64,000 nt of DNA, taken from the NCBI RefSeq assembly GCF_016808095.1, contig NC_068977.1, positions 25,445,364-25,509,363 on the forward strand, read 5' to 3'. A program made the position numbers and the translations under genes. Position 1 is the stretch's first letter. Each line of letters begins with the position of its first letter. This DNA is from Vigna angularis. Its lineage: Eukaryota > Streptophyta > Magnoliopsida > Fabales > Fabaceae. Positions 20,835 through 32,207 of the stretch are shown one piece after another. Below the pieces are notes generated by a model. The model made no database searches and had not been told where the DNA came from. It saw nothing but the letters and a program-made list of their open reading frames with translations.

Positions 20835-22636
20835 TTTTGCAATAGCTTCTTTTATAAATAGCAGGGTGGTTAATTTGACATAAAAATAGTTGAAATTAAT
20901 ACAGTCCAACAGTTTACAAATGAGTAGCAAAATAAAGTTATTTATTTTCATGTAAAAATAAAACATTATAAAATAAATACGATTATAAAATTTTATATTT
21001 TTTGTGATTTTTTATAAAGTTGTGATTTTTTTTTTATTTTGCTTTATAAATTTTTTAAGTTCTACGAAAAAAATGTTTTAAATAATAAAAATCCAGATAG
21101 GTCATAAGTTAATTCATATGGAATCAACGTTGGCAGCAGCATCAGGGGCCGACAAAAGGAGCAGTGGAAGAGAAGGAATGATCAAGAGAGTAACGAGAAG
21201 AAAGGTTTTGCTAATGCGTTTTCAAACAATTGTTTCCTTCAAATTAAAAGAAAAAAAAAACAATAAAAAACCGGATAAAATACTCGTTATTGTAAAACAA
21301 ACAGTTTATGTCACAACTTTTACCTCGGTTGAAAAAAAGTTAACAATTACATTAAAAATATATGGTGCAAAGTAATTTCCAAATTACATTTATAAAGAAG
21401 AATGAAAAGAAAAAGTGCATAGAAATAAAAGTAGAAATGAAAGTAATTTCACATTTTATTATATTAAAGATTGACTTATATTTAAAGTATTATTTTTTCT
21501 ATTAATTTTTTCATTTTTAGTTTTATTTTTTTTATTTTAATTATAATTTAAAATAATTTGTTTATTTAAATTTATCCTTCATGTTATATCAAAACAAAAA
21601 TAAAGAGCAACTTGCAAGGATAATTTTAGCCGTTTGGAAAATATTTGCAAGTTGTTCTTCAAAGAATATGATTCCAAATGTCAAAGGGAGTAAAACACTC
21701 ACTGGATTAGTTGTTCTCCACCTAATTGACACAGTTAAACAGGGCGGCAGTTCCCCCGTAGCATGCATTAGTTGAATCAACACCCTCAATGTCAGTATTT
21801 TCACATTTCTGTTCATTTCAAACAAATAAAGAACTTTCATTTACAGTGGAAAGTAAAGGAGAAATGGATGAAAGATCAAGAAAATGATAATATGACAAAA
21901 AGAATCCAATCAGGTGATTGGTCTTTGGAAACAAAAGCAATCAAAAGTCAGGAACTTGAACCTTTCCCTTCTGTTAAGCTTACCGGGTTGAGGGTATTGT
22001 GCTCTTTGAAAATTTCTTCCAGAACAGCTGTAAGCTTACCGCGGTAACAGGCTCTGTTCATGTCATGTTCTTAGCCGTTGGGTTCTCGCTCGCTTCGCTT
22101 TCCACTCACGCTCGAAACAGTGTTGTTTGGAGACGATGGTCTGCGTCGTTCCAAGAGGGCAGTGCAGCGACGATGGTCTGCAGTGGCATGAACTTGTCAA
22201 GAGGAGCACCGAGAAATAGAGTGTCTAGAAAACGCACCAGAAGAGGCTCTAGATTGGTAGGAAGCAGCAAGAGCGGTGGGGAAGTGCCGATGGAAGCAGT
22301 GGCCATGTTGCGGAAAGGAAAGCGAGTGGGAAATTTGAGAAAGGAATGGGAGAGAACCCAACCAGATCCTAGAACCCAACCAGATCCAACTCAAATTCAA
22401 GCCAAGCCTGCCCAAATACAAACTCTGAATCAAATTCAGAAAACCCTAGAGCTTTAAGAGAAGGGGGTCAAAAAGAAGGGGGCCGAAAGGAAGGGTAGGC
22501 AAAGGGCGGTGGTGGCACGATAGCAAGGGTAGTGAAGGCGTAGAGAGAAATGAATGAATGAGTGGTGGTGGAGGCGCAGCAAGGGAGGGGAGCAGTGGTG
22601 GAGAACGCGACGGAGGCAGGGGGAGCGCCGCCATGG
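20835..22636. other. Non-repetitive DNA with no recognised gene
   Basis: AT-rich to about 21560, then mixed. Two moderate open frames (minus strand about 21840-21589; plus strand about 21999-22457, basic and ending in a QPDP/QIQ-rich tail) have no family I recognise. The plus frame and the GC-rich DNA after 22440 differ in composition from the surroundings. They may be host or captured gene remnants linked to the CACTA-like terminus at 36356. Confidence 0.4.
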
Positions 22637-22735
22637 AGGCGCGACGAGCAGCGGCGGGGGAGGCACGACGAGCAGCGACGACGGAGGCGCGACGAGCAGC
22701 GGTGGGAGAGGCGCGACGAGCAGCGGCGAGGAGGA
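22637..22735. repeat. GC-rich 24-bp minisatellite
   Basis: Four copies of a unit containing cgacgagcagcg start at 22642, 22666, 22690 and 22714. Being a multiple of three, it leaves all frames open and produces Arg/Ala-rich products on both strands. The large CACTA inserts 30 bp to its right. Confidence 0.85.
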
Positions 22736-22784
22736 GCGACAAGCAGTGGCAGCAATGGTGGAGATCACTACAAGAAATTAGTCA

Positions 22785-23045
22785 GTTATCTGCGGATCAC
22801 TATATACGGATTCAGATCCGTATATAATATATTGATTATATACGGATGTGATATACGGATGAGTTACATACGGAAAATTCCGTATATAATGACAGAAAAT
22901 ATTTACATACGGAATTGCCGTATATAAAATCCGTATGTAAGGTTGGCACCTTTGACTGCGGAGTTTCCCAAGGATAAACCGTATGTATTTTCCGTATGAA
23001 AGGGGTTAAAATCTTACCGGCTGATAATACATACGGATATAAGGA
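22785..23045. repeat. 5' subterminal motifs of the 13.2-kb CACTA
   Basis: Repeated tatacggat, atccgtatata and tacatacgga words in both orientations, matching the 3' array at 35490-35905. Such motifs are the presumed TNPA binding sites. Confidence 0.8.
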
Positions 23046-26000
23046 AAACTAAATTAAAAAATTGAAAGTGTGCCAAAAATGCTATGTGCTCTCTCTCTCG
23101 AAATGTTTCCCCTTTCTTTCTCGACAAAGCTCTTTCTTCAGAAAACCTAAAATGCTCCCTCTTGCTTGTCCTTCGATTCTCCCAATCACGAGATTGCTTT
23201 TATTCGTTGAGCTGTCGCAGTTGAGTTGCAGTGTGGCAGTAGCATTTTGATCTTTCTCTGTTGGAGCTTTGGTTGTCCCTGTCTCGAGCCCTTTCCACTT
23301 TCGTTGTCCATCGCGCTCTGGTTCTTCATCCTCTCTCTCGAGCTGTCTCCTTCATCAAACACTGTTATTGGGCGTCATTGTTCGGTTCGGTTCGGTGTTG
23401 AAAGAGTACCTGCATCTGGTAATTAAATCCTAATTTTGAGCAATTGATCTTAAATAGTGAAAATGTCGAACCCTAATCTGGTTTTTTTTTTGACATATTT
23501 GTGGTTCGGCTCCCAAGCCGTGGTTGGAGTGTTAGGAAGCATCCATTGAGGGTACTGTGTGGCGGTTTAAGAAGATTGTTACTCGTATTAAGGAGGAAGA
23601 CATATACTATTTAGAGTTGTGAAGGCCCTTAGTGAAGGAAGCAAAGGTGAGTGAGTTCCTTTGGACTATTACAATTCTGTCTTTGTTTGATTCAGTGTTG
23701 TGTTGATCTGTATGACTGTTATTAGTTGTCTTCAATTCACATGTTGTTCATCGTTATCCTTTATTGTCTTGTGTTCTGATTAGTTGTCTTCAATTCACAT
23801 GTATGGCTGTTATTAGTTTTGACATATTAGTTATCTTCAATTCACATGTATGGCTGTTATTAATCATTGTATGTTTGATTAATTAGGTTTCCAAATCCTG
23901 TTGAATTTGTGTTGGGTATATAGGGAAGTATTGTATGATTTCATTACATCAAATAGGGTTACATGTTAGTAGTAAGAAACCTGTCATAACAATTTGATGT
24001 CAAATAACCACATATAAGAAGAAAAATAACGTACTATCAATATGCCGAATCCAATGTCTCAAATAACTTCCCAATAATCAGCAAATTTACTAATAATAAA
24101 ACAGTCCAACAATGACAAAGGTAAAAGATTTCAGTGATTAAGAATATATAGAGGATGATGGAGAAACTAATACAAAATTTAAGCAAAATAATATTAAGCC
24201 AGAGATGAAGTTCAAGTTGTTGAATGTGACGAGGTTGGAACACAAACAGAGACAACACTGACACAATAACCACACAAAAATATTAGCAAAATTTATGCTT
24301 CGTAGATCATATAGAATACCAAAGATGACATGAACAAATATTCTTAACAATAGACCACTAACACGCAAAATATATACTAACAATTTCCTCAACCTTGCCG
24401 AAGCATAAGTTAAAATAAGATATAATTCATTTCCTAACTAAGATATAATTCATTTCCTGATCATGTGGGTAGAATTGGGTGGAGTAGTATAAATTCAAAA
24501 CTTTGAGTCTGGAAATTTGCTGCCACAGGGCATGTATTTTTGTCCAAAACAAAAGAATTTTGTCAAAAGAGGAAGGGTAAATTTCCTTAAGTCACAATGT
24601 ACTGCTCATTTATTCATTATGCTAATTAATCATTGTTTGTCCATTACAGCAGGCAAATTAATACTATGTTGTTATATGATATCTCAAAGCAAAGAAAAGA
24701 GCCTGAGTAATGATTCCTCAAGATAATGCATCCCTCAAGATAAACCAAAACAATATATTCTGCATGACCAATATCTAAAATAAAATTAATATTACTTATA
24801 TGTGTGTGGGTGTGTGTATATATATATATATATATATTCACCAAATGAATACAAAAATAGCCATGAAATCCTTTAAACTTTGAGCTTAGTATGAGCAGAG
24901 GATAATGTAGTACTGATATCTCAGGAGATAGAGTGCTATATACTGTTTCTTTTGTTAATCTGCAATGAAGAGATGAATAATTTTGTGGTTTATTCTCATT
25001 TCAGTTTCTCTCATTCCCATGGTGGCTATTCTGATTCTTGATTTGTTTCATGCTTTTATGGTCTTGTTTTTCTTTAAATTTATGTTTCTGATTTTAGAAG
25101 TTCAGAATCATGTTGTGTGTGTGTGAGTGTTTTTTATTTTATCAAAGCTACAAGGTCAAGTTCCCAAAGTAATGTTGGAGTTGTGATGTTTTCTTGGACT
25201 TTAGTAAATGATTTTGTCTTCTTTAATTAATTTATGTTTCTTTTATTCTATTTTCTATATTTAGCTTTTATAGATATATTTATTATTCTTTTTGTCTGCT
25301 CTTGGCTATAATGCCTTCTGCCATATTGTTATTGTATTGTTTTTTGGCTCATCACCATAGGCCGTCATCAACAATTTATAACCTTGGTTGAATTTTGTTT
25401 TGTGCTCAATATATGACATGTTTCAAAAATTCTTGCACATTAGAATGAGTGTTGCAAGCAGCACCCACTGGTTGGTTTGGAATCCTTACTTATTACTTTG
25501 ACTCTTTAGTAAACAATACCCCAAACATTCCTTGTCGAGTTTATAAATTTAGAGTAGAAGCTTACTTTTTCAATCATGTGATGTAGGAAATCTCATCTCA
25601 CTCAATCATATTTCTCATAATCAACCTTTACAACACTTTATTTGTTATTATTTTATCTTCTTACTTCATCCACAACATCATTGACTACTATCACACTGTC
25701 AATCACTTATTTACCCTTTATAAATGGAAACCAATTTTGGTCTACTGTTTTATATAGTACAATATTCAGTCTTTTGGTAGGATATTCTACGATCTTGTAT
25801 ATACTACCCAACATTGGTATAGGTTTTTACTTTTCCAAACCTTAGGGATGACGATTATAAAAGATGTGTTACTTCCACTTAGGCATTTACCACTTGTATG
25901 AAAATTATGTATTAGATTCAGTAAAGCCCATTTGATAAGTTCCTTTACAAACTTCATGAATTTGAGAGACCTTCATGCATTTAGATATTTCTCTCTTCAA

Positions 26001-27180
26001 AGTGAACCACAATTCAGAATTTTTTTTTTAGTTCATCCTATTTTGTCAAAAAATTGGTAACATGGTTTCAGTTTGTCATCCTCTGTTTGAAGTTGTATCC
26101 TGGTTAGGTCATGTCATCATTAGTCATAGTGTTCTATTATAGTTGTGCAGGTCACACTATGGCCCTTATATTAGTTTCTCTCAATCTTTTCCTTAGGCAC
26201 AATCCATCTTGCAAAGGCTCCTCTGTTTGCTTTTGTCTTACATTCTTTTTCAATTGTGATTTGAAGGTGGTAGTGTACGAAGGTGTGATTAGGGAAAAGG
26301 CAACAAGCAAAGAAGATTGTCCACAATTCCTGAAAGGTTTGCTTAATGTTATAGTCCTACCATCTTTGAAGTAATAAATAGTTTTGATGATTATTATTTT
26401 AGTAAGTCTCTCCTATTTTTTGTTGACTCTGAAGTATGTTAATTATTACGTAAAAATTTCCACCAATTTTGTAGCAAAAACAGTGACATCAACACTCAAG
26501 TAAGTGGTTCTAACCTTTTATTTGTATTTAGTATGGGGAGATAAATTTGCCTTGTGATTGTTTGATGTTCAATTGCATTGTGTCATTGTCGTTAGTCTCT
26601 TAAATTTGGTTATGGATGTAGTAAAGTATGTTAATTTTAACATGTGTTGTTTCTATTTTAGTTAATTTGTAGTATGATGTTACACTGTGGGTGTGTTCCC
26701 TTTGTGATGAACAAGATATGCATCTTATTCTCATTTTGTCTTCTTTTTTTTGGTTAATTTTTTCATCCTTCTTAGTCACTTGTTCTATTCTGTTCTTCCT
26801 GCCACCCACAAAGGTTACTTCTCTTTTGTCCTTTATGCTTTCTTCTGTTATATACAGTGCTGCTCCAAACAATCCAAATACAAATGAAACTTACTTAACC
26901 ACTGAAACAGTGACTCTAAATTAATAATCTGCACAATTATTTTGTCCTTATGTGCAGATAGCTATTTATGCACATCACCATTTATCACATCACTCTAAAT
27001 TAATATGCACATAGCTATTTATGTGCAGCTGTACATCACCATTTCTCAATCTCAAAAGCTCTCTCATTCTCCTCTCCCATTTGACGTCAAAAGCAAGCAC
27101 CCATCTTCCTTCCTCTTTTAACGTCAAGCACTGCAACATGTTCACCATCTCCTTTTTTTTTCTTATGTTTATCTCTAATA
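23046..27180. other. CACTA interior without recognisable coding
   Basis: Pyrimidine-rich leader-like DNA (23080-23420) is followed by AT-rich DNA. It includes a (TG)n(TA)n tract at 24801-24837. I saw no TNP2 catalytic blocks or DUF4218-like segment on either strand, so this stretch may be deleted and filled or heavily decayed. Confidence 0.55.
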
Positions 27181-28307
27181 TTTGACGAAGGTGGTCGTCA
27201 TTCCGGGAGGAAATCAACTCATTGGCTAAGTGACGAAGAATTGAGATCAGCTCATGTTCATCTCTTGATCAATTGCAATGAAGTTCAACCTTATCTTGAG
27301 TAAGGCTCCAAATAAATTGCTTTTTTGGATGGATTTTGTTTTTATGTATTAAATTGATATTGACCGAATATTGTCATACCTATGGACAGCTCATTCTTAC
27401 ATACCTATCAACTTTTAGAGTCAAACAGTTCAACAAATATACATGCAAATTTCACATTGTGGTTCAGGGATCAAGTACAATTGATCAAATTCTTCCACAT
27501 AAATTTGTTATTCACATATTTATTCATTTTTAATTATATTGAATAGGTTCATATATTTTGTGGTTGTAGGTTCATAACGATCATTTAAGTGTCAGAAACC
27601 AACATCTTAGAGATTTATCACTTGGTCCTTTAAGATGTGTAAAGGAATGGCATACCTACTTTGTCAATGGATATAAATTTCATACCCATGCATGGAGCCA
27701 GGGCAAGACGACTATAAATAGTGGGGTTCATGTTAAAGGCCTTACAGAAGGGGGTGAAGATGATTTCTATGGTGTCATTAAGCATATATATGTGCTCGAG
27801 TACAATACCTCAACCATTGAAAAGAAGGTTGTATTATTTTATTGTGATTGGTTTGATCCATCAAGAATAGGGACAAGAGTGGATTCAAAGTATGGCATTG
27901 TGGATATTCGAATGGATAAAAGATATGTCTTGTTTGATCCTTTTATAATTGCACATAATGTAGAACAAGTGTATTATGTACCATATCCTGCATCGCGCAC
28001 CCATAAACGGGGTTGGTGTGTTGCAATAAAGACCAAACCTAGAGGTCGTATAGATTCCAATGACGTAGATGCCATTGAGCCATACCAAGTGGAGGAAATG
28101 TCACATGTTAATGACATCATTCAAGTTGAAGAAGTTATCCGATTGCAAGATATAGAAGCCGGTCTTGAAGAAGTGGACCCCAACAATGTACCATCAATTG
28201 AAGGCTATATGGATGAAGAAACAAGTGAATCGGAAGAAGAATGCAGCAAAAAGGGACAAAGTCAAGATGAGGATGAAGATTCATTTCACAGTTCTAGCAG
28301 TGAATAG
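27181..28307 (+). pseudogene. TNP2-like CACTA transposase, C-terminal remnant (DUF4216)
   Basis: An exon at about 27181-27299 reads STHWLSDEELRSAHVHLL then NCNEVQPYLE, the block that precedes DUF4216 in TNP2 proteins. A second exon starts after the ttgtag acceptor at 27569 and stays open to the stop at 28305-28307. It carries a full DUF4216: VNGYKFHTHAWSQ, NSGVHVKGL, DDFYGVIKHIYVLEY, LFYCDWFDPSR and KRYVLFDPFIIAHNVEQVYYV. The end is acidic and Ser-rich. TNP2 is the En/Spm transposase; its catalytic domain is missing here, so this is a fragment that cannot transpose alone. Confidence 0.85.
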
Positions 28308-28450
28308 AGTTACGATGTGTTGGTGTACCCATGGGTGAAGATTCATTTCATCACTTCTTCTTTCTTTTAGAGGGGAGAAAGAAGAAGTGATGAAATCATT
28401 TATGTAATTTCAATTTGCATGTTATTTCGATACCCTTTGTGTTTGACTAC

Positions 28451-30992
28451 TGATGAAAGGGTCGCACCTCCCACAAAAGTTGTGCATAAAAGAATGCAAT
28501 ATAGACTAGGAAGTGACTCCTATGTCATCTCTCCAGGACAAATTTTGGTTCAGTCTCAGATATTTTACACGAAGTGGGGGGGTTTGTGGATGTTTTTGAT
28601 GCAGAAAAATAAATTAAAACTGGAAATTAAACACAACTGAATTTAAAAACACTGAAATAAATTTTAAAGACTGTAAAACCAAACGGAATGGAACAGTAAA
28701 TATGCAGAACGGTAAAATTTTATGACGCATAAAACAATAAACGACAAAGTATAACAGATGAAAATAAAAAAACTTAACTAAAAATGAAATTTATCAGAGA
28801 TTCAACATTAAAATAAAATGACTGAATAAAAATCAAACCGATCAAACTGCGCCAATTTGCTATGACAGATTACATGCTTTCAGAAATAAAACACTACATT
28901 ATTTTACTGTTTAAAATGGGAAACAAAGAGGAAGAGACCGTCTACTATCCTAAACTAACTAACTAAAATCTACTTCTAAAATCTGTTGAATTCTCCTCTC
29001 TGCTCTCTGCTCCTGCTTCATGCCTCCATGTTTTCGGTTAGGTTTTGTCCTCTACCCCCTAGGTTGCTAGGTTGCAGACTTTGCGTTTTTGTCTCAATAG
29101 CTAGCTTTGAAGACTTTCTTCCATTCCTTGGACGTAGGAAAATAGGTGGGGGCCCTCACTTGTCTTCTTCTTCAATTTGTTTGCACTCTTCTTCCTCTTC
29201 TGAATTTTGCTTCAACCGTGGCCTCCTCTTCAATCATGACACCATCCTCTTCTCCAATCAGCCGTAGCACACCCTTCATGCTGCTTCTTTTGCTAGACGT
29301 TACAGCAACTTCTTCTCCTCATCTCCACTTTGCACGTTGTAGCTTCAACTGGACCAAGACCGTGGAGCTTTACTTCTTTGCTTGCTTGCTTTGTGGTGCA
29401 GGCCGTGAGTCTTCTTCCAACAAGGCCGTGACACCTTCTATTTCAACTCATGGTAGCACCATTCCAACTTTTGAATCACTTCTTCTCCTTACTGATCGTG
29501 AAGGTGGCTATGTGTGCTGTCATCAACGTGCCTTCTCCTTTCCATTCAGCCATGGCTTCTCTTTTCTTCCAATGGTTGGACACTCTCTTAATGGATGCTT
29601 CACCTTCTTCTTGCTACAACCATCATTCCATTTCCTTGGATATTAGCTATTGTCATTCTTCAAAAAATAAACTTGAGCTTCCAATAAGTAGTGGCTGGAA
29701 CACAACACCGTTCTCATTCTTCTTTCAGTCGTGCTTTGCTTCTTTCATTCCAACGTTTCTTCCTTAGCTACGTTCAAGAACCAAGTCTCAAACAAGTGGT
29801 GACTGCAGTTGTGCCAGCTCCAAACTACTGGACCGTGAACACCTCTGGGACGTGAGACTTTCCAGGCATTAACACCATCCAGACCGTGAGCTTCATTCTC
29901 TCAACATGGTGGCTCCCTTATTCCATCCAGCTGCACGGCCTCTCCTAAGCCATCCCCATTGAATTAGCACCTCCTTTCTTGGTAAAGAATAAAATGACAG
30001 CAGCGTAATGGATGCCCATTTTTAAAACGAAAATCTGAATGAAAGGTGCTTCCAAGTTCTCCCTCTGTCTGTGTGCTCTTCAAAATGAATAATATATATG
30101 TGTAAAACGTGAGTGGCAGCTACTGTACGTCCCCCTCTAAAAAGCCAAAACTGAATTGATTTTCTCCAAACTGGAAACCACGTTCCAGCCAAGGTTGTGC
30201 CAACTTAGATATTTCCAAAATGAAGTTTTCCATGGTCACTAGGCCGTGAGGTTTTGATAGAATGAAAAAGATTACTTTTTATAGTGGATGGTCCCCATGC
30301 GGTGACAAATTCTTAGAAGTTATAGCTCCACATTTTGTTTTTTATTTCACCATGTAAAACACTTTTCCAAATTTAAAATACCACTTCCGAGCCCATGCTT
30401 TCTCAGACTAATTGAAACCAAAAAGTGTGATAAGCCTTTCAAAAGTGTGGTGATTGTTCAACAAATTCAGCTCTTTCATTTGGAGCTTCTCTTACGTGAA
30501 CAACATGGTGGTCCCTTTCTTCCACTTCCCTTAAATTTGCCAAATTGAATTGTTGATTGCACAGAAAACCGTGACCACCATTTGTTGATGGCATCCTTCT
30601 TTCTTCAATTGCTAAAGTGTCAAAGCCATAAGGTCCCTCCAAGATACTCCTACCGTGACATGTTAAAAACCAAAACAATGCTTCCATTATTCTTTGCAGA
30701 ATGCGTGACATGGCAAGGGGAATAACTTCCCAACGTGTATTTTCAATAAGTGTGGCTCACTTCCCTTACTAACACTGCAAATAAAAGTCAGCACTTCCTT
30801 GGACTTCTCTTGGCCGTGAAGTGTGTAAGAGTTCCAAATCAAATTTTCCATTTCAACACACAAATTAAATCAACACAGTGCAACTCCTTCCAAGTAAATA
30901 ACACAGTGTGCAAACAAAATTTCTTCAAAATGTCCTAGAATATTTACAGAATTTTCCCTGCACTTCAATTGTTAAAATATATTGACCCAACA
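28451..30992 (+). mobile_element. Solo LTR, copy 1 of a 2.4-2.5 kb LTR family
   Basis: Starts TGATGAAAGGGTCGCAC and ends ATTGACCCAACA. It is related along its length to 32208-34628, sharing actaggaagtgactcct, a G-run after tttacacga and a long AT stretch with aacggtaaa words. No internal retroviral genes adjoin it, and CACTA coding lies on both sides. I do not see a matching duplication (actac left, atttt right), so the ends may have recombined or decayed. Short open frames inside are not conserved between the two copies. Confidence 0.7.
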
Positions 30993-32207
30993 ATTTTGTT
31001 TTTTGTTCAAGAATATGGCATCAGATGGTTGTGACCCTCCTATTCCACCTTTAGCAAAATCAGATAAGGAGAAGGGCAAGAAGAAATCTTATATGGTGAA
31101 GTTGTTAAATCGTTTCAATAATGTAAATGCTTCAAGTAGTCAGCCATCTACACCTACCTCTACCTCCACTGCTAGATTTGTTCCACCACCATTACAAGTT
31201 CCTGGTTTGACACCTACTGCACCATCAATTCCACCTTCGTTGGAAGTTCCTGCCTTCACACCTAGTCCACAAAAATTTGCTGCTGATCAATGGAGATCAC
31301 CCTCCCCCCATGTTGGTTATAACCAACAACTCCCACAAATATGCCATCACCACCTCCTATAGGGGATAACCCTCCACATTCAAGTTCAGCAGCCAATGAC
31401 TTTGAAGATGTTTCCAACAATCGTCCAATCATTACACCTATTGGAGGAGGGTAAGAAAACATCAATTTAATGTTCCAAGCATATACTGTATTATTCTAAT
31501 ATTTGACTTTTATTTTGGTATAGGTTTTATCCAACAAAAACAGCATCCAAAGCAATCACAGCCACCATCAAGCAACAGTTTGATGAGCCATGGGTGACAT
31601 GGGGAAATATACCTCAGACACAAAGAGATGTTTTCTTTGAGCGTTTTAGGGTACACTTGTGTTTATTTACATTATGTACTATAATTAATTTTAAATGTTA
31701 AGGTCCTCAATTATCTTATCCAATATTAATCTTTGTTGTCAATAGAGGAAGGTTTCATGGAGGTCTAACCATGAAGAAAAGGTGAAAAAAAATTTCCACA
31801 CCAAAGCATCTCATAGATTATCTGAGATGTTTAAAAAGGCTCGAACAGAAGGAAAAAAACCTAATTGGATGGGGGATATTGTTTGGAATGGTCTTTTGGA
31901 GAAGTGGAACATGCCACTTTATAGACAAAAATGTGAAACGGCCAAAAAGAACAGGACATCTGACAAGGGTGGTTGTTTGCACACTGGGGATCCATTAGCG
32001 TGCATGAGCATGCAATTTGTCTAGTACATATAAATTTATTTTTACATTTCTACTCATAAACTTTACAAATATTTGATGTTAAAAACTTACATCTTCTTTG
32101 CTTTCAGTCACAGGAGCTTGGTCGGTCAGTGCATGTTGATGAAATATTTCAGCAAACACATATTCGAGCATCAATAGGACAATTTGTCGATGAAAGGTCT
32201 AGGCGGA

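Noticed and set aside
22446..22927. Several overlapping open frames on both strands
   Set aside because: They result from the GC-rich 24-bp minisatellite, whose period leaves every frame open; products are Arg/Ala or Ser/Pro low complexity.
28986..29767. Ser/Leu-rich frames in the first large solo LTR
   Set aside because: Not conserved in the sister LTR (about 32970-33700), and no domain; likely chance frames in pyrimidine-rich DNA.
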